A DNA stretch of 64,000 bases, taken from assembly GCF_000424685.1 (NCBI RefSeq), contig NZ_AUKJ01000006.1, positions 1-64,000 on the forward strand. Reading direction: 5' to 3'. This stretch comes from Methylococcus capsulatus str. Texas = ATCC 19069. GTDB taxonomy: Bacteria > Pseudomonadota > Gammaproteobacteria > Methylococcales > Methylococcaceae. The position numbers were made by a program, and so were the translations under genes. Each line of letters opens with the position of its first letter. Within the stretch, counting starts at the first letter, position 1. Of the stretch, positions 28,714 to 43,590 are shown one piece after another. The notes under the pieces were generated by a model that worked only from the letters and a program-made list of their open reading frames with translations, ran no database searches and had not been told where the DNA came from.

Positions 28714-28745
28714 GGTTCCCCTTCCAGCCCTCGGTCCCGCAACGC

Positions 28746-31202
<2,457 letters not shown>

Positions 31203-31215
31203 GACGAGTCCGGTC

Positions 31216-31692
31216 ATGCGGCTTTGGACCCTGCATCCCTGCTACCTGGACGCCAAAGGCCTGGTCGCGCTCTGGCGCGAAGCCCTGCTGGCACAAGCCG
31301 TACTGCGAGGGCAGACGCGCGGCTATACCCATCATCCCCAGTTGAGCCGGTTCCGGGAATTGCCCGACCCCGAAGCGGCGATCGCGCACTACCTGCGGGC
31401 CGTCCACGCCGAAGCCGAGCGCCGAGGCTACCGCTTCGACGCGGGCAAGATCGCCCCCTGCCCGGTACCGACCCCAATGACGGCCACGGACGGCCAACTC
31501 ACCTACGAATGGGCGCATCTCAAGGCGAAGCTGCGGATACGCGCACCCGCCTGGCTTGAACCCATGGAGACGCTGAAGCGGCCGGAACCGCACCCGTCGT
31601 TCCGCATCGTTCCGGGACCGGTGGCGGATTGGGAAGTACTTCCGCAGCAACCGAACACTAGCGCCGCCGATCCACCAGCCGCCAGGCGATGA
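31216..31692 (+). CDS. Pyrimidine-dimer DNA glycosylase-family protein
   Basis: 158 residues. MRLWTLHPCYLDAKGLVALW, the following REALLAQAVLRGQTRGYTHH and a YLRAVHAEAERRGY helix fit the Pyr_excise family (relatives of T4 endonuclease V that are widespread in bacteria). T4 endonuclease V uses Thr2 as its nucleophile; here the second residue is Arg, so activity on UV dimers is not assured. It lies 13 bases behind the ATPase gene and its 3' end overlaps the MFS gene end by 35 bases on the other strand. Confidence 0.72.
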   Translation: MRLWTLHPCYLDAKGLVALWREALLAQAVLRGQTRGYTHHPQLSRFRELPDPEAAIAHYLRAVHAEAERRGYRFDAGKIAPCPVPTPMTATDGQLTYEWAHLKAKLRIRAPAWLEPMETLKRPEPHPSFRIVPGPVADWEVLPQQPNTSAADPPAARR

Positions 31693-32806
31693 TCAGGGCG
31701 ATGAAGGATACGACCGCCGCGCCGGCATAAACCGTCTCGGCGCCGAAATCGGCCCAGGCGTAGCCGCTGGCGAAACTTCCCAGCGCACCGCCCGCACCGT
31801 AGCTCAGGCTGGTGAACAGCGCCTGGCCGCGATTGCGGTTGCGTCCCTGGAAATAGCGGTGCACCAGGGCGATCGAGACGGCGTGAAACGCGCCGAAGCT
31901 GGCGGCATGCAGCGTCTGGGCGAACACCAGGATTCCCGGCCGATCGGCGTAGCGCCCGATCAGCAGCCAGCGCAAGACCGTCAAAGCGATGCTCGCGAGC
32001 AGGATGGGACGCAGTGAAATCCTGGCCTGGATCGCTGGCAGGACCAGGAACAGGACGATCTCCGACAAGACCCCCAAGGCCCAGAACTGGCCGGTGCGGG
32101 AGCGGTCGAAGCCGTGGTTCTCCAGATGTACGGAATAGAAGCTGTAATAGGGGCCGTGGGCCATCTGAATCAGCAAACAGGTGAGCAACAGGCCGATGAC
32201 CTCGGGCCGCCTGACGACCCGCCACAAGGTATCCTGGGCAGGCACGTGTATCACCCGCGCGCCGCCCGGAATGGCGAGACTGGACAGCCCCATCAGCGCG
32301 AACAGAAAGGCCAGCACCTGCGGCAGACAGCCGATCGCAAGCCGCGCTTCGAGCGCCGCGCCCACGGCGAGCACGCCCAGGATGAACCCGACCGAACCCC
32401 ACAGCCGGATCCGGCTGTAGCCCCGGGCATCGCCCCTGAGCAAAGCCAGATTCAGCGACTCCAGGGTGGGCAGGAAGGCATTCCAGAAGAAACCCGACAG
32501 CGCCACCGCGACGAACAGCCCCCAGTAGCCCGGCAGCACGAAGATCAGGCCGAATCCAAGGAAAGTGAGCAGACAAGCCAGGCGGATGAGGAACAGGTCG
32601 CGCCCGGTATGGTCGGCCAGCCAGCCCCAGCCGTTGGGCGCCACGATGCGGGTAGCCGCCATGACGGCCATGATGACGCCGATGTCCTGCGGGCCGAACC
32701 CCCGCGCCTGCAGATAAAGCGGCCAATATGGCAGAAAGGTGCCCAGTGCCGCGAAATACCAGAGGTACAGGCCGGAGAGCCGCCAGTACGGCACGGTGCC
32801 GGGCAT
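31658..32806 (-). CDS. MFS transporter, MFS_1-like/PPP type
   Basis: 382 residues from the ATG at 32806, which leaves a 16-base gap after aroC; a start 15 codons upstream would overlap aroC. Twelve hydrophobic helices are visible, beginning YWRLSGLYLWYFAALGTFLP and including GWLADHTGRDLFLIR, the loop 2-3 motif, and RIRLWGSVGFILG, which is typical of the nucleoside/phenylpropionate permease branch (HcaT-like). The substrate is unknown. Confidence 0.88.
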   Translation of the reverse strand: MPGTVPYWRLSGLYLWYFAALGTFLPYWPLYLQARGFGPQDIGVIMAVMAATRIVAPNGWGWLADHTGRDLFLIRLACLLTFLGFGLIFVLPGYWGLFVAVALSGFFWNAFLPTLESLNLALLRGDARGYSRIRLWGSVGFILGVLAVGAALEARLAIGCLPQVLAFLFALMGLSSLAIPGGARVIHVPAQDTLWRVVRRPEVIGLLLTCLLIQMAHGPYYSFYSVHLENHGFDRSRTGQFWALGVLSEIVLFLVLPAIQARISLRPILLASIALTVLRWLLIGRYADRPGILVFAQTLHAASFGAFHAVSIALVHRYFQGRNRNRGQALFTSLSYGAGGALGSFASGYAWADFGAETVYAGAAVVSFIALIIAWRLVDRRR

Positions 32807-32822
32807 GGGCGGCTCCGCCCGC

Positions 32823-33923
32823 CTAGAACGCGCTGGGCGGGATGGGATCAAGCGTGCGCACGACGTCCTGGTTCTGACCCCGGTGGCGCAGATAATGATC
32901 CATCAGCACGATGGCCATCATCGCCTCGGCGATCGGCGTGGCCCGGATGCCGACACAGGGATCATGGCGTCCGGTGGTCACGACTTCCACCGATTCCCCG
33001 CGGATGTTCACCGACCGGCCCGGGAGACGCAGACTGGAGGTAGGCTTCAGCGCGATGCTGGCAACGATGTCCTGGCCGGTGGATATCCCACCCAGAATAC
33101 CGCCCGCCGAATTCCCCAGGAAACCTTCCGGACTCATCTCATCGCGGAACACCGAACCCTTGGCTTCGACACAGCCGAAACCGGCGCCGATTTCCACACC
33201 CTTGACGGCGTTGATGCTCATCAGCGCATACGCCAGCTCGGCGTCGAGCCGGTCGAAGACCGGCTCGCCCAAGCCCGGCGGCACGCCCCTGGCCACCACG
33301 TTGACCCGGGCGCCGCTCGAATCACCTTCCTTGCGCAGGGCATCCATGTAAGCTTCAAGCTCGGGAACCCTGGCGGGATCGGGACAGAAGAAGGGGTTGT
33401 CGTCGATGGCGTTCCAGTCCACCGGGTCGATCCGGATCGGCCCGAGCTGGGCCAGGTAGCCGCGGATTTCGACACCCAACCGCTCACGCAGGTATTTCTT
33501 GGCGATGCCTCCCGCCGCCACCCGCATCGCGGTTTCACGCGCCGACGAGCGACCGCCGCCACGGTAGTCGCGGAAGCCGTATTTCATGTGGTAGGTGTAG
33601 TCGGCATGGCCGGGGCGGAAGCGGTCGGCGATGCTGGCGTAATCCTTGGACCGCTGGTCCTCGTTCTCGATCAGGAGACCGATCGGCGTCCCGGTGGTGA
33701 GTCCCTCGAACACCCCGGACAGGATCTTGACGGTGTCCGACTCACGCCGCTGGGTGGTGTGGCGGGACTGGCCCGGCCGGCGGCGATACAGATCGTGCTG
33801 CAGATCGGCCTCGGACAACGCAAGTCCCGGCGGGCAGCCGTCGACGATGCAGCCGAGCGCAGGCCCGTGGCTTTCGCCGAAGGTCGTGACGGTAAACAGT
33901 TTGCCGATGGTGTTTCCGGACAT
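32823..33923 (-). CDS. aroC: Chorismate synthase
   Basis: 366 residues, full length. The last step of the shikimate pathway: reduced FMN-dependent elimination of phosphate from EPSP. Family signatures are present: [55 protein letters not shown] and the C-terminal [18 protein letters not shown]. It is downstream of prmB with a 15-base gap. Confidence 0.98.
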   Translation of the reverse strand: MSGNTIGKLFTVTTFGESHGPALGCIVDGCPPGLALSEADLQHDLYRRRPGQSRHTTQRRESDTVKILSGVFEGLTTGTPIGLLIENEDQRSKDYASIADRFRPGHADYTYHMKYGFRDYRGGGRSSARETAMRVAAGGIAKKYLRERLGVEIRGYLAQLGPIRIDPVDWNAIDDNPFFCPDPARVPELEAYMDALRKEGDSSGARVNVVARGVPPGLGEPVFDRLDAELAYALMSINAVKGVEIGAGFGCVEAKGSVFRDEMSPEGFLGNSAGGILGGISTGQDIVASIALKPTSSLRLPGRSVNIRGESVEVVTTGRHDPCVGIRATPIAEAMMAIVLMDHYLRHRGQNQDVVRTLDPIPPSAF

Positions 33924-33938
33924 GGTCTCTCGCTGGGT

Positions 33939-34904
33939 TTAGGGGGGACTGTGGCCGGCCGCTGCGGTTTCCGGGCCGGGCGAATGCTCGAACAGCTTCC
34001 TGTGCCTTTCCACCTGGGCCGCAGTCAACAGGAACACCCCTTCGCCACCGTGCTCGAAATCCAGCCAGAGGAATTCGACCTCCGGAAACGCCGCCGCCAG
34101 CGCTTCGGCACTGGAGCCGACTTCGACGACCAGGACACCGCCAGGCTTGAGCCGGTCCGCCGCGCCGGCGAGAATGCGACGGATGCAATCCAGGCCATCT
34201 TCCCCCGATTCCAGCCCGAGCCGGGGTTCGGCATGGTATTCCGGAGGCAGTGCGCGCCATTCCTGCAGATTCACGTAAGGCGGATTGCTCACGATCAGGT
34301 CGTAGCGGCTGCCGTCGAGCTGCTGATACAGATCCGAATGCACCAGCCGGACGGTCTCTTCGAGCCCGTGGGCGCGGACATTCATCCCCGCGACTTCCAG
34401 CGCGCCGCCGGAAATGTCCACGGCATCCACCCGCGCCTGGGGAAAGGCATCGGCGCAGGCGATGGCGATGCAGCCGCTGCCGGTGCACAGATCCAGCACG
34501 TCGCCGACCGCATCGGGCACCAGCCAGGGCTGGAACTGGTTTTCGATCAGCTCGGCGATGGGAGAGCGCGGCACCAGCACCCGCTCGTCCACGTAGAACT
34601 TGAGACCCGCGAACCATGCCTCGTGGGTCAGATAGGGCAAAGGCACACGCGCCTCGATCCGCCGCTCGACCAAGTGCAGGATGCGCTCGCGCTCCTCGAA
34701 CGTCAGCACCGCGGAGAAATACCCCGAAGGCATGTCGTGCGGCTGGCGGATCACGTGCATGACCAGCGCGGCCGCCTCATCCAGCGCGGTCCCCGTGCCA
34801 TGGCCGAAAAACACGCCGGCTTCGGAAAAACGCGTCGCACCCCAGCGGATGTAATCGCGCACCGTGGTCAAGGTCTCGAGGACGGACCGAGGGTTCGTGT
34901 TCAT
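33939..34904 (-). CDS. prmB: Ribosomal protein L3 glutamine methyltransferase
   Basis: 321 residues. It methylates the side-chain amide of Gln in ribosomal protein L3. The SAM-binding motif [20 protein letters not shown] and the catalytic NPPY motif ([13 protein letters not shown]) are clear, and the N-terminal helical domain separates PrmB from PrmC/HemK. The order prmB-aroC is conserved in gammaproteobacteria. The ATG overlaps the argC stop by four bases. Confidence 0.95.
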   Translation of the reverse strand: MNTNPRSVLETLTTVRDYIRWGATRFSEAGVFFGHGTGTALDEAAALVMHVIRQPHDMPSGYFSAVLTFEERERILHLVERRIEARVPLPYLTHEAWFAGLKFYVDERVLVPRSPIAELIENQFQPWLVPDAVGDVLDLCTGSGCIAIACADAFPQARVDAVDISGGALEVAGMNVRAHGLEETVRLVHSDLYQQLDGSRYDLIVSNPPYVNLQEWRALPPEYHAEPRLGLESGEDGLDCIRRILAGAADRLKPGGVLVVEVGSSAEALAAAFPEVEFLWLDFEHGGEGVFLLTAAQVERHRKLFEHSPGPETAAAGHSPP

Positions 34905-35947
34905 GGATACAGGCCGATGGCTTGGAGACCGGTGGTTTCCGCGAAACCGAATCGGAGGTTCATGTTCTGCACCGCCTGGCCGGCAGCACCCTTGACCAGG
35001 TTGTCGATCACCGACAGCACCACGATCTGGCCGCTCCTCCGGAGTTCGAACACCGCGATCTGGCAGCGGTTGGAACCGCGCACGTCGCGCGTGTCCGGAT
35101 GGCTGCCGGGCGGCAGCACGTCGACGAACGGCTCGTCGCAGTAGCGCTCCTCGTAGAGCCGCTGGATGTCGCCGGGCTCATCGACCGGCACGGCGTAGAG
35201 GGTTGCATGAATGCCACGGATCATCGGCAGGAGATGCGGCACGAAGGTCAGCCCGACCGGCTCCCCCGCCAATTCCACCAGACCCTGCACGATTTCCGGC
35301 CAATGCCGGTGGCCCGCCACCGCATAGGCCTTGAAGCTCTCGCCGGTTTCACTCATCAGCAGTGGAACCTCGGCCTTACGGCCGGCGCCGCTGACGCCCG
35401 ATTTCACGTCGGCGATGAGCCGGTCCGCCGCCACCAGCCGGTTTTCCAGCAAGGGCAGCAGGCCGAGCTGGACGGCGGTGGGATAACAGCCCGGATTGGC
35501 GATCAGCCGTGCCGAACGGATCGCCTCGCGACGGACCTCCGGCAGGCCGTAGACGGCTTCGCTCAGCAGCCCGGGACAGGCATGCTCCTGCCCATACCAA
35601 TGCGCCCATTCGTCTGCATCCTTGAGGCGGAAATCCGCCGACAGGTCGATGACGACGATGCCTTGTTCGAGCAAGGCCGGCGCCGATTGCATGGCGATGC
35701 CATGGGGGGTAGCGAAGAACACCACGTCGCAGCCGCCGAGATTCTCCACCTCGGGCCCGGTGAAAACGACATCCACGTGGCCCCGGAGATTCGGATAGAG
35801 ATCGGCGACGGCCTTGCCGGCGTCTGCGCGGGAGGTAACGGCGCGGATGCGCACGCCCGGGTGCAGCGCCAGTAGGCGCAGCAATTCCACACCGGTGTAA
35901 CCGGTCCCGCCTACGATGCCGACTTCGACCGGCTTGCCTGACCTCAT
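34901..35947 (-). CDS. argC: N-acetyl-gamma-glutamyl-phosphate reductase
   Basis: 348 residues from the ATG at 35947; a TTG nine codons upstream is possible, but the family normally begins just before [13 protein letters not shown]. It is the NADPH-dependent third step of arginine synthesis. The catalytic Cys is in [12 protein letters not shown] and the His in [10 protein letters not shown]. Type 1 length. No ARG box or strong ribosome site was seen. Confidence 0.96.
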   Translation of the reverse strand: MRSGKPVEVGIVGGTGYTGVELLRLLALHPGVRIRAVTSRADAGKAVADLYPNLRGHVDVVFTGPEVENLGGCDVVFFATPHGIAMQSAPALLEQGIVVIDLSADFRLKDADEWAHWYGQEHACPGLLSEAVYGLPEVRREAIRSARLIANPGCYPTAVQLGLLPLLENRLVAADRLIADVKSGVSGAGRKAEVPLLMSETGESFKAYAVAGHRHWPEIVQGLVELAGEPVGLTFVPHLLPMIRGIHATLYAVPVDEPGDIQRLYEERYCDEPFVDVLPPGSHPDTRDVRGSNRCQIAVFELRRSGQIVVLSVIDNLVKGAAGQAVQNMNLRFGFAETTGLQAIGLYP

Positions 35948-36150
35948 GTCTGTTTGTGGATTCGGAAAGTTCAATGACGGTCATTCTATCAGACGGCGAG
36001 AGGCGCCCCCGTCCCGCGCGTCGAAATACAGGCTTCGTCAGAACCTCGAGGCCCGGGATCCCGGACCCCGATTTCAGGAATGGCAGTCGGCCGGCGACCC
36101 GGTGACCTCCGGAGGAAAACGGGAGCCGGCCGGGAGGCGCGGAACCCGCC

Positions 36151-36483
36151 TCAAACCTCCCCGGTCCGCTCGGCGTCCAATTTGCCCAGTTCCGGTTCCT
36201 GAAGAGCCTCGACCGTGGCTTTGAGTTTCTGGCCCGCTTTGAAGGTCACCACGCGGCGCGCGGTGATCGGGATCTCTTCGCCGGTCTTCGGATTCCGGCC
36301 CGGTCGCTGGCGCTTGTCGCGCAGATCGAAATTGCCGAAACCGGAGAGTTTCACCGAACGCCCACTTTCCAGCGAAGCCTTGATGACTTCGAAAAACTGG
36401 TCGACCAGTTCCTTGGCATCCCGCTTGTTCAGACCGAGTTCCGAAAACAACCTTTCGACCATGTCCGCTTTGGTTAGCGCCAT
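36151..36483 (-). CDS. ihfA: Integration host factor alpha subunit
   Basis: 110 residues of the HU/IHF family. [20 protein letters not shown] is the alpha-type N-terminus, and [20 protein letters not shown] with NPKTGE forms the DNA-bending arm. Its start lies four bases after the pheT stop, the same order as in E. coli. The 203 bases to argC hold no recognised feature. Confidence 0.97.
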   Translation of the reverse strand: MALTKADMVERLFSELGLNKRDAKELVDQFFEVIKASLESGRSVKLSGFGNFDLRDKRQRPGRNPKTGEEIPITARRVVTFKAGQKLKATVEALQEPELGKLDAERTGEV

Positions 36484-36487
36484 TGCC

Positions 36488-38863
36488 TCATTCTCTCAAT
36501 TTCGCACCAAAATCTGCCGCCAACCGAGCCACGATCCGGCTCATGACCTCGTCCACCCGGTCGTCGGTCAACGTCTCCTCCGCATCCTGCAGGGTGACAC
36601 CGAGCGCCACGCTCTTCTTGCCGGCCTCCACCCCTGCTCCCGAGTAAACATCGAACAGCACCGTGTCGCGAACCAGGGGCCCGCCGCTCGCGGCGACGGC
36701 TTCCAGCAGATCCGCTGCCGGCAGATCCCGGGCCACCACCAGAGCCAGATCGCGCCGCACCAGGGGAAAGCGGGACAAGGGCGCGAACCGCGGCAGATCG
36801 CGTTGCAGCAGCGCCCCAGCGTCGAGTTCGAACATAAACACGGGTTGTTCGAAACCAAGCTCGCGCTCGATTTGCGGATGCAGCATGCCCAGCCAGCCGG
36901 CGCCGCCATCGCCGATCAGGATTTCGGCGCTCTGGCCGGGATGCAGGGCATGATGGATCGCCGGACGGAAGCGAACCGAGCTCTTGCCAGTCAGGCCCAG
37001 TATAGCCTCGACGTCCGATTTCACGTCGAAAAAGTCCACCCGCCGTGACTTCTCCCCCCATTGCTCGTCGAGGATGGAACCCAGGACGAGGCCGGCCAGA
37101 GTGTTGCGCTGCTCGAGCGACCCGCCCCGCCTTACGAATTTCAGCCCGGTCTCGAAGATACGCACCCGGTCCTGCTGGCGGCTCAGATTTTTCTGCGCGC
37201 AATCCAGCAAGCCCGTCCAGAGACTGATCCGCATCACCGCCAGATCGGCGGAAATCGGATTCAGCAGGGCTTCGGGCTCGGCTTCCGGATCGATCCGCCG
37301 CTGCATCTCGGCGGACACGAAACTGTAGGTGATGACTTCCTGGTAACCGCGGTCGGCCAGCAGATCCTTCACCCGATCGAGGCCGAGCACCGTTTCCGAC
37401 GCCGGCTGCATCGCCGATGCCACGGCGGGGCGGCGCCGGGGAATGGCGTCGTAACCGTAGACGCGGCCGATCTCCTCGATGAGATCGGCCTCCAGCGCGA
37501 TGTCGAAGCGGAAGCTCGGCGGCGTGACCGTCCAGCCTGGCTCGTCCTCTTCGACGCTCATACCGAGGCGAGCGAGGATATCGGCGACCTCGTCCCGCGG
37601 CAGGCTCAGACCGAGCAGTTGCCCGATGCGCTGCTCGCGCAGGCGGACCGGCGCCCTGAGCGGCAAAAGATCCTCACGCACAGCCTCGGTGACGGGGCCG
37701 GCTTCGCCGCCGGCGATCTCCAGCAACAGCGCGGTCGCCCGCTCGATCGCCCGCCGCTGCAGCGATGGATCGACGCCCCGCTCGAAGCGGTGGGAGGAAT
37801 CGGTCGCCAAACCGTACCGGCGCGCCTTGCCCATGATGAGGGCGGGCGCAAAGAACGCACATTCCAGAAAGACGTCGCTCGTGGCGCCCCCCACCGCGCT
37901 CTGTTCCCCACCCATGATACCGGCCAGCGCCAAGGCTTTTTCTTCGTCGGCGATGACCAGTACGTCGGAAGACAGGGTGATTTCCTCCCCGTTCAGCAAT
38001 CTCAAAAGCTCGCCGTCGCGGGCCTGCCGCACGTGGATGTCGCCGGAGAGCCTCTCCAGATCGAAGGCATGCAGGGGCTGGCCCAGCTCGAGCAACACGT
38101 AATTGGTGACGTCGACCGCCGGCCCCAAGCTCCGTAGCCCACTGCGGCGCAGCCGCTCCTTCATCCACCGTGGAGTCTGGGCCCGGGCGTCGATGCCGGC
38201 GATGACCCGGCCGAGATAGCGCGGACAGGCTTCGGGCGCGTCCAGATGGACGACCAACCGCCGCTGGCTGCCGACGGCAACGGTTCCCGCGTCTACACCC
38301 TGGAACGGCAACCGGTTGATGAGCGCCACCTCACGGGCGATGCCCTCCACGCTCAGGCAGTCGGCGCGGTTGGGAGTCAGATCGATTTCCAGAATCCGGT
38401 CATCGAGCTGCAGATAATCGCGGATGTCGGCACCGACCGGTGCATCGGCGGGCAGCTCCAGCAAACCGGATGCGTCGTCTTCGAGACCGAGTTCCTTGGC
38501 CGAGCACAGCATACCGAAAGATTCAACGCCACGCAGACGGGAACGCTTGATCTTCAGGGGGCCGGGCAATACCGCGCCTTCCATCGCCAAGGGCGCCACC
38601 AGGCCGACACGAGCATTGGCTGCACCGCAGACGATCTGCAGCGGCTCGCCGCCGCCGGTATCGACCCGGCAGATCTGCAGGCGGTCGGCTTCGGGATGCG
38701 GGGCCGCTTCCAGGATTCGCGCCACCACCACTCCGCTGAAATCGGCCGCCGCGGGTTCGGCGCCGTCGACTTCGAGGCCCGCCATGGTCAGCTGGCGGAC
38801 CAGCCCGGCCGTGTCGACCATGGGATTGACGTATTGACGTAACCAGGCTTCGCTCAGGCGCAT
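36488..38863 (-). CDS. pheT: Phenylalanyl-tRNA synthetase beta subunit
   Basis: 791 residues, the usual bacterial length. It forms an alpha2-beta2 enzyme with PheS and carries the editing site. The order is N-terminal tRNA-binding EMAP domain (about 40-150), B3/B4 editing region (about 215-390), B5 domain, and C-terminal ferredoxin-like anticodon-binding domain ([15 protein letters not shown]...). It starts 27 bases behind pheS. Confidence 0.98.
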   Translation of the reverse strand: MRLSEAWLRQYVNPMVDTAGLVRQLTMAGLEVDGAEPAAADFSGVVVARILEAAPHPEADRLQICRVDTGGGEPLQIVCGAANARVGLVAPLAMEGAVLPGPLKIKRSRLRGVESFGMLCSAKELGLEDDASGLLELPADAPVGADIRDYLQLDDRILEIDLTPNRADCLSVEGIAREVALINRLPFQGVDAGTVAVGSQRRLVVHLDAPEACPRYLGRVIAGIDARAQTPRWMKERLRRSGLRSLGPAVDVTNYVLLELGQPLHAFDLERLSGDIHVRQARDGELLRLLNGEEITLSSDVLVIADEEKALALAGIMGGEQSAVGGATSDVFLECAFFAPALIMGKARRYGLATDSSHRFERGVDPSLQRRAIERATALLLEIAGGEAGPVTEAVREDLLPLRAPVRLREQRIGQLLGLSLPRDEVADILARLGMSVEEDEPGWTVTPPSFRFDIALEADLIEEIGRVYGYDAIPRRRPAVASAMQPASETVLGLDRVKDLLADRGYQEVITYSFVSAEMQRRIDPEAEPEALLNPISADLAVMRISLWTGLLDCAQKNLSRQQDRVRIFETGLKFVRRGGSLEQRNTLAGLVLGSILDEQWGEKSRRVDFFDVKSDVEAILGLTGKSSVRFRPAIHHALHPGQSAEILIGDGGAGWLGMLHPQIERELGFEQPVFMFELDAGALLQRDLPRFAPLSRFPLVRRDLALVVARDLPAADLLEAVAASGGPLVRDTVLFDVYSGAGVEAGKKSVALGVTLQDAEETLTDDRVDEVMSRIVARLAADFGAKLRE

Positions 38864-38890
38864 GTCGGTCGTTCGCGGGAACTTTCGGGA

Positions 38891-40341
<1,451 letters not shown>

Positions 40342-40379
40342 GACTTATTCCTCTTGCGGTGACTCTGTAACGGGACTGG

Positions 40380-40577
40380 TCAGGTGTACGGCAACATGCG
40401 CGCCACTGCACGCACGTCGGACGGATGCACCATGTCGGGGCTGCGCAGCTGGCGCTTGCGCTTGGTGGACTTCTTGGTCAGGATGTGGCGGCGATGCGAC
40501 TGCACGCACTTGAAGCCACCGGAACCGGTCCGTTTGAAGCGCTTGGCTGCGCCGCGATTGGTCTTGATCTTGGGCAT
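40380..40577 (-). CDS. rpmI: 50S ribosomal protein L35
   Basis: 65 residues, [20 protein letters not shown] at the N-terminus and a Lys/Arg-rich [15 protein letters not shown] core, the normal L35. It lies 21 bases behind infC and 38 bases before rplT. Confidence 0.98.
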   Translation of the reverse strand: MPKIKTNRGAAKRFKRTGSGGFKCVQSHRRHILTKKSTKRKRQLRSPDMVHPSDVRAVARMLPYT

Positions 40578-40598
40578 TTCTGTGATTCTCCAGAGTCT

Positions 40599-41129
40599 CT
40601 AAGCCTTTTTCTTTTTGGGGGCCAGCGTCATGCTCATCTGACGCCCCTCCAGTTTCGGGAACTGTTCCACCGACGCGTATTCTTCCAGATCCGTTTCGAT
40701 CCGCTTCAGGAGATCCATGCCGAGTTCGCGGTGCGCCAGTTCGCGCCCGCGGAACCGCACGGTGATCTTGGCCTTGTCGCCGTCATTCAGGAAGCGAATG
40801 AGACTGCGCAGCTTGACCTGGTAGTCGCCTTCGTCCGTACCCGGACGGAATTTGATTTCCTTGATCTGGATCAGCTTCTGCTTCTTCTTGGAAGCCTGAA
40901 GCTTCTTGTTCTGTTCGAACCGATACTTGCCGTAGTTCATGATCCGGCACACCGGCGGATCCGAACCGGGCGAGATCTCGACCAGGTCCAGATCGGCATC
41001 GTAGGCGATCTGTCTGGCCTCTCGCGAAGAAACTATCCCGAGCTGTTGTCCATCCGCGCCTATCAGTCTGACGGCGGGGGCCGTGATCTCCTCGTTGAGT
41101 CGCGGCTCTTTCTTGTCGTTGGCAGTGAT
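40599..41129 (-). CDS. infC: Translation initiation factor IF-3, apparently with an ATC start
   Basis: The family N-terminus ([20 protein letters not shown] and then [20 protein letters not shown]) lies well upstream of the first ATG (40952), so that ATG would remove a third of the protein. No ATG, GTG or TTG suits the 5' end. The codon ATC at 41129 stands nine bases after a perfect GGAGG (41143-41139) and gives 176 residues, close to E. coli IF-3 (180), whose gene begins with ATT. The rare start allows IF-3 to limit its own synthesis. It begins 20 bases after thrS. Confidence 0.92.
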   Translation of the reverse strand: MTANDKKEPRLNEEITAPAVRLIGADGQQLGIVSSREARQIAYDADLDLVEISPGSDPPVCRIMNYGKYRFEQNKKLQASKKKQKLIQIKEIKFRPGTDEGDYQVKLRSLIRFLNDGDKAKITVRFRGRELAHRELGMDLLKRIETDLEEYASVEQFPKLEGRQMSMTLAPKKKKA

Positions 41130-41149
41130 AACCCCAGTCCTCCGATGTG

Positions 41150-43066
41150 TTAATGACTCACGGCGCGCTTCATCGTTTCCTCGGTGAACTTGGCCACCAG
41201 ATCGCCTATCCCGAAACTGCCGTGATCCTTACCGTCTCGCGTCCGCAAGCTGACGCTTCCCGCTTCGACTTCCTTATCGCCGACGATAAGCAAATAAGGT
41301 ACCCGCTGCATGGAATGTTCGCGGATTTTAAAGCCGACCTTTTCATTTCTCAAGTCGGCGATGACTCTAAATCCTTTAGAGACAAACTCTTGCGCCACTT
41401 CCCGGGCGTAATCGGCCTGCCGGTCGGTGATGTTGAGCACCACCGCCTGCACCGGCGCCAGCCACAAGGGGTACTGTCCGGCGTAGTGTTCTGTCAGGAT
41501 TCCGACAAACCGCTCCAGGGAACCCAGGATCGCACGGTGCAGCATGACCGGCACATGACGGGCGCCGTCCTCGGCGACGTAGGTCGCTCCGAGCCGGTCC
41601 GGCATGGAAAAGTCGACCTGAATGGTGCCGCACTGCCAGACGCGGTCCAGGCAGTCCTTCAGCGAAAACTCGATCTTGGGGCCGTAGAACGCGCCCTCGC
41701 CGGGCTGCAGTTCCCAGGCCAGCCCCTTGGCGTTCAGTGCCGTTTCCAGCGCATGCTCGGCCTTGTCCCAGACCTCGTCCGAACCGACCCGCTTTTCCGG
41801 CCGGGTGGAAAGCTTGATCTGGACCTCACTGAAACCGAAATCGGCATAGACCTTGAACAACAGGTCGATGAAGCGTGACACCTCGTCCTGGATCTGCTCC
41901 TCGGTACAGAAGATGTGCGCGTCGTCCTGGGTGAAACCCCGCACCCGCATGAGGCCATGCAGGGCGCCGGAAAGTTCGTTGCGATGACAGGAACCGAACT
42001 CGGCCAGCCGCAGCGGCAGATCGCGATAGCTCTTCAAGCCCTGGTTGTACACCTGCACGTGGCAGGGACAATTCATCGGCTTGATGGCATAGTCGCGCTC
42101 TTCCGACGCAGTCGTGAACATCTCGTCCGAGAATTTTTCCCAGTGGCCGGAGCGCTCCCACAAAGTCCGGGCCACCACCAGCGGCGTGCGGATTTCCTGG
42201 TAGCCGTTGTCACGGAAGACCCGCCGCATGTACTGCTCGATCTCCTGCCACAGGATCCAGCCCTTGGGATGCCAGAACACCATGCCAGGAGCTTCCTCCT
42301 GCATATGGAACAGATCCAGCGCCTTGCCGAGCTTGCGATGGTCCCGCCGCTCGGCTTCTTCCAGCCGCTGCAGGTAGGCGGCGAGGTCTTTCCTGTCACC
42401 CCAGGCGGTGCCGTAGATGCGCTGCAGCATTTCGTTGCGCGAGTCGCCGCGCCAGTAGGCGCCGGCGATCTTCATCAGCTTGAAGGCCTTGAGCCGGCCG
42501 GTGTCCGGCACGTGCGGGCCGCGGCACAGATCGGTGAAATCACCCTGGGAATACAGCGAAATCACCTCGCCCCTCGGAATCGCCTCGATGATCTCGGCCT
42601 TGTAGGCTTCGCCCAGACTCCGGAAATATGCGATGGCTTCCTCGCGGGGCATGGTCCTGCGCTCGACCGGCAGCGCCTGAGCCGCCAGTTCATGCATTTT
42701 GGCCTCGATCGCCTCCAGATCCTCCGGCGTGAACGGACGTTCGTAGGAGAAATCGTAATAGAAACCGTCCTGGATGACCGGGCCGATGGTCACCTGGGCC
42801 TTGGGATAGAGCGCCTTGACGGCCTGGGCCAGCAGATGGGCGGTGGAATGGCGGATGACTTCGACGCCGTCGGCATCGCGCGCGGTGACCAGCGCGACCT
42901 CGGCATCGGCCTCGATGCGATGGGAGAGATCGACGAGCCGCCCATCCACCCGGCCGGCCAGCGCGGCCTTGGCAAGTCCCGGCCCGATGGCCTCGGCCAC
43001 CTGCAGGAGGGTGACGGGATGATCGAATTCCCGGCGGGAACCGTCGGGCAAGGTAACGACGGGCAT
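41150..43066 (-). CDS. thrS: Threonyl-tRNA synthetase
   Basis: 638 residues from the ATG at 43066; the frame extends 13 codons further without support. The order is a TGS domain (1-60), an editing domain with [11 protein letters not shown] and [12 protein letters not shown], a class II catalytic domain with zinc-binding [13 protein letters not shown] and [20 protein letters not shown], and a C-terminal anticodon-binding domain. It heads the infC-rpmI-rplT-pheST-ihfA order seen in E. coli. Confidence 0.98.
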   Translation of the reverse strand: MPVVTLPDGSRREFDHPVTLLQVAEAIGPGLAKAALAGRVDGRLVDLSHRIEADAEVALVTARDADGVEVIRHSTAHLLAQAVKALYPKAQVTIGPVIQDGFYYDFSYERPFTPEDLEAIEAKMHELAAQALPVERRTMPREEAIAYFRSLGEAYKAEIIEAIPRGEVISLYSQGDFTDLCRGPHVPDTGRLKAFKLMKIAGAYWRGDSRNEMLQRIYGTAWGDRKDLAAYLQRLEEAERRDHRKLGKALDLFHMQEEAPGMVFWHPKGWILWQEIEQYMRRVFRDNGYQEIRTPLVVARTLWERSGHWEKFSDEMFTTASEERDYAIKPMNCPCHVQVYNQGLKSYRDLPLRLAEFGSCHRNELSGALHGLMRVRGFTQDDAHIFCTEEQIQDEVSRFIDLLFKVYADFGFSEVQIKLSTRPEKRVGSDEVWDKAEHALETALNAKGLAWELQPGEGAFYGPKIEFSLKDCLDRVWQCGTIQVDFSMPDRLGATYVAEDGARHVPVMLHRAILGSLERFVGILTEHYAGQYPLWLAPVQAVVLNITDRQADYAREVAQEFVSKGFRVIADLRNEKVGFKIREHSMQRVPYLLIVGDKEVEAGSVSLRTRDGKDHGSFGIGDLVAKFTEETMKRAVSH

Positions 43067-43099
43067 GATATGGCGCTCGTGGTCTGACTCGAATCCCCC

Positions 43100-43127
43100 A
43101 AACAAAAAAGCATCGCCTGGCGATGCT
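43100..43127 (-). terminator. Rho-independent terminator of tRNA-Val
   Basis: On the minus strand a 7-bp stem AGCATCG/CGATGCT (extendable by GC pairs) is followed by TTTTTTGTTTG. It lies 13 bases after the tRNA-Val 3' end and just before thrS, so thrS needs its own promoter or readthrough. Confidence 0.88.
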
Positions 43128-43139
43128 TCCTGGGATATC

Positions 43140-43216
43140 TGGTAGGCGCGATTGGACTCGAACCAACGACCCCCACCATGTCAAGGTGGTGCTCTAACCA
43201 ACTGAGCTACGCGCCT
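43140..43216 (-). tRNA. tRNA-Val (GAC anticodon)
   Basis: The minus strand gives a 77-base class I tRNA including CCA: acceptor stem AGGCGCG/CGCGCCT, anticodon loop TTGACAT with GAC, T loop GTTCGAGTC. Confidence 0.96.
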
Positions 43217-43324
43217 GTCGTAATTCGACAAGAAGGAAGCATTATAATGAGACATTCGATTCTTGCCAACAGTTTTTTCCTCCCTCTCCGCGGACCTCGC
43301 TCATGGCAGACACCGGGCAAATCC

Positions 43325-43570
43325 CTATGATGGACCTCGTGCACTTCGGATTACGGCGGATTGTCGCGCGTGTACGGCACGGCATGGTGCTCGAACAATC
43401 CCGCGGTAAGGACCAGCCCGGCCGGAAACCGGGCAGGCGGCCCGGTTCGTCCCGCCACGGCCAGCCGGCCACGGCGGCACCCTTACCGATTCGGCGGGCG
43501 ATGATACCGCCAAAGCCACGACCGCCGCGAGAAAGGCGATCCGCCGCCGGACATGCATGCCCCGGCTCAT
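43325..43570 (-). CDS. Small putative secreted protein downstream of recD
   Basis: 81 residues starting 20 bases after the recD stop, behind a very good ribosome site (GGAGGTG two bases before the ATG). The N-terminus is a plausible signal peptide: basic MHVRRR, hydrophobic IAFLAAVVALAV, then SSPAES. The remainder is Arg/Ala/Pro-rich and has no recognised motif, and part of it could be chance coding in GC-rich DNA. I do not recognise the protein. Confidence 0.4.
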   Translation of the reverse strand: MSRGMHVRRRIAFLAAVVALAVSSPAESVRVPPWPAGRGGTNRAACPVSGRAGPYRGIVRAPCRAVHARQSAVIRSARGPS

Positions 43571-43590
43571 GACACCTCCGCTTTCATCCT

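Noticed and set aside
36010-36070. CCGGGATCCCGG palindrome between argC and ihfA as terminator
   Set aside because: Short, no T-run on either strand, and too far from the ihfA stop to be convincing.
43303-43572. 89-codon plus-strand frame opposite the small secreted ORF
   Set aside because: No ribosome site and Arg/Pro-rich composition; the minus-strand frame has far better start signals.
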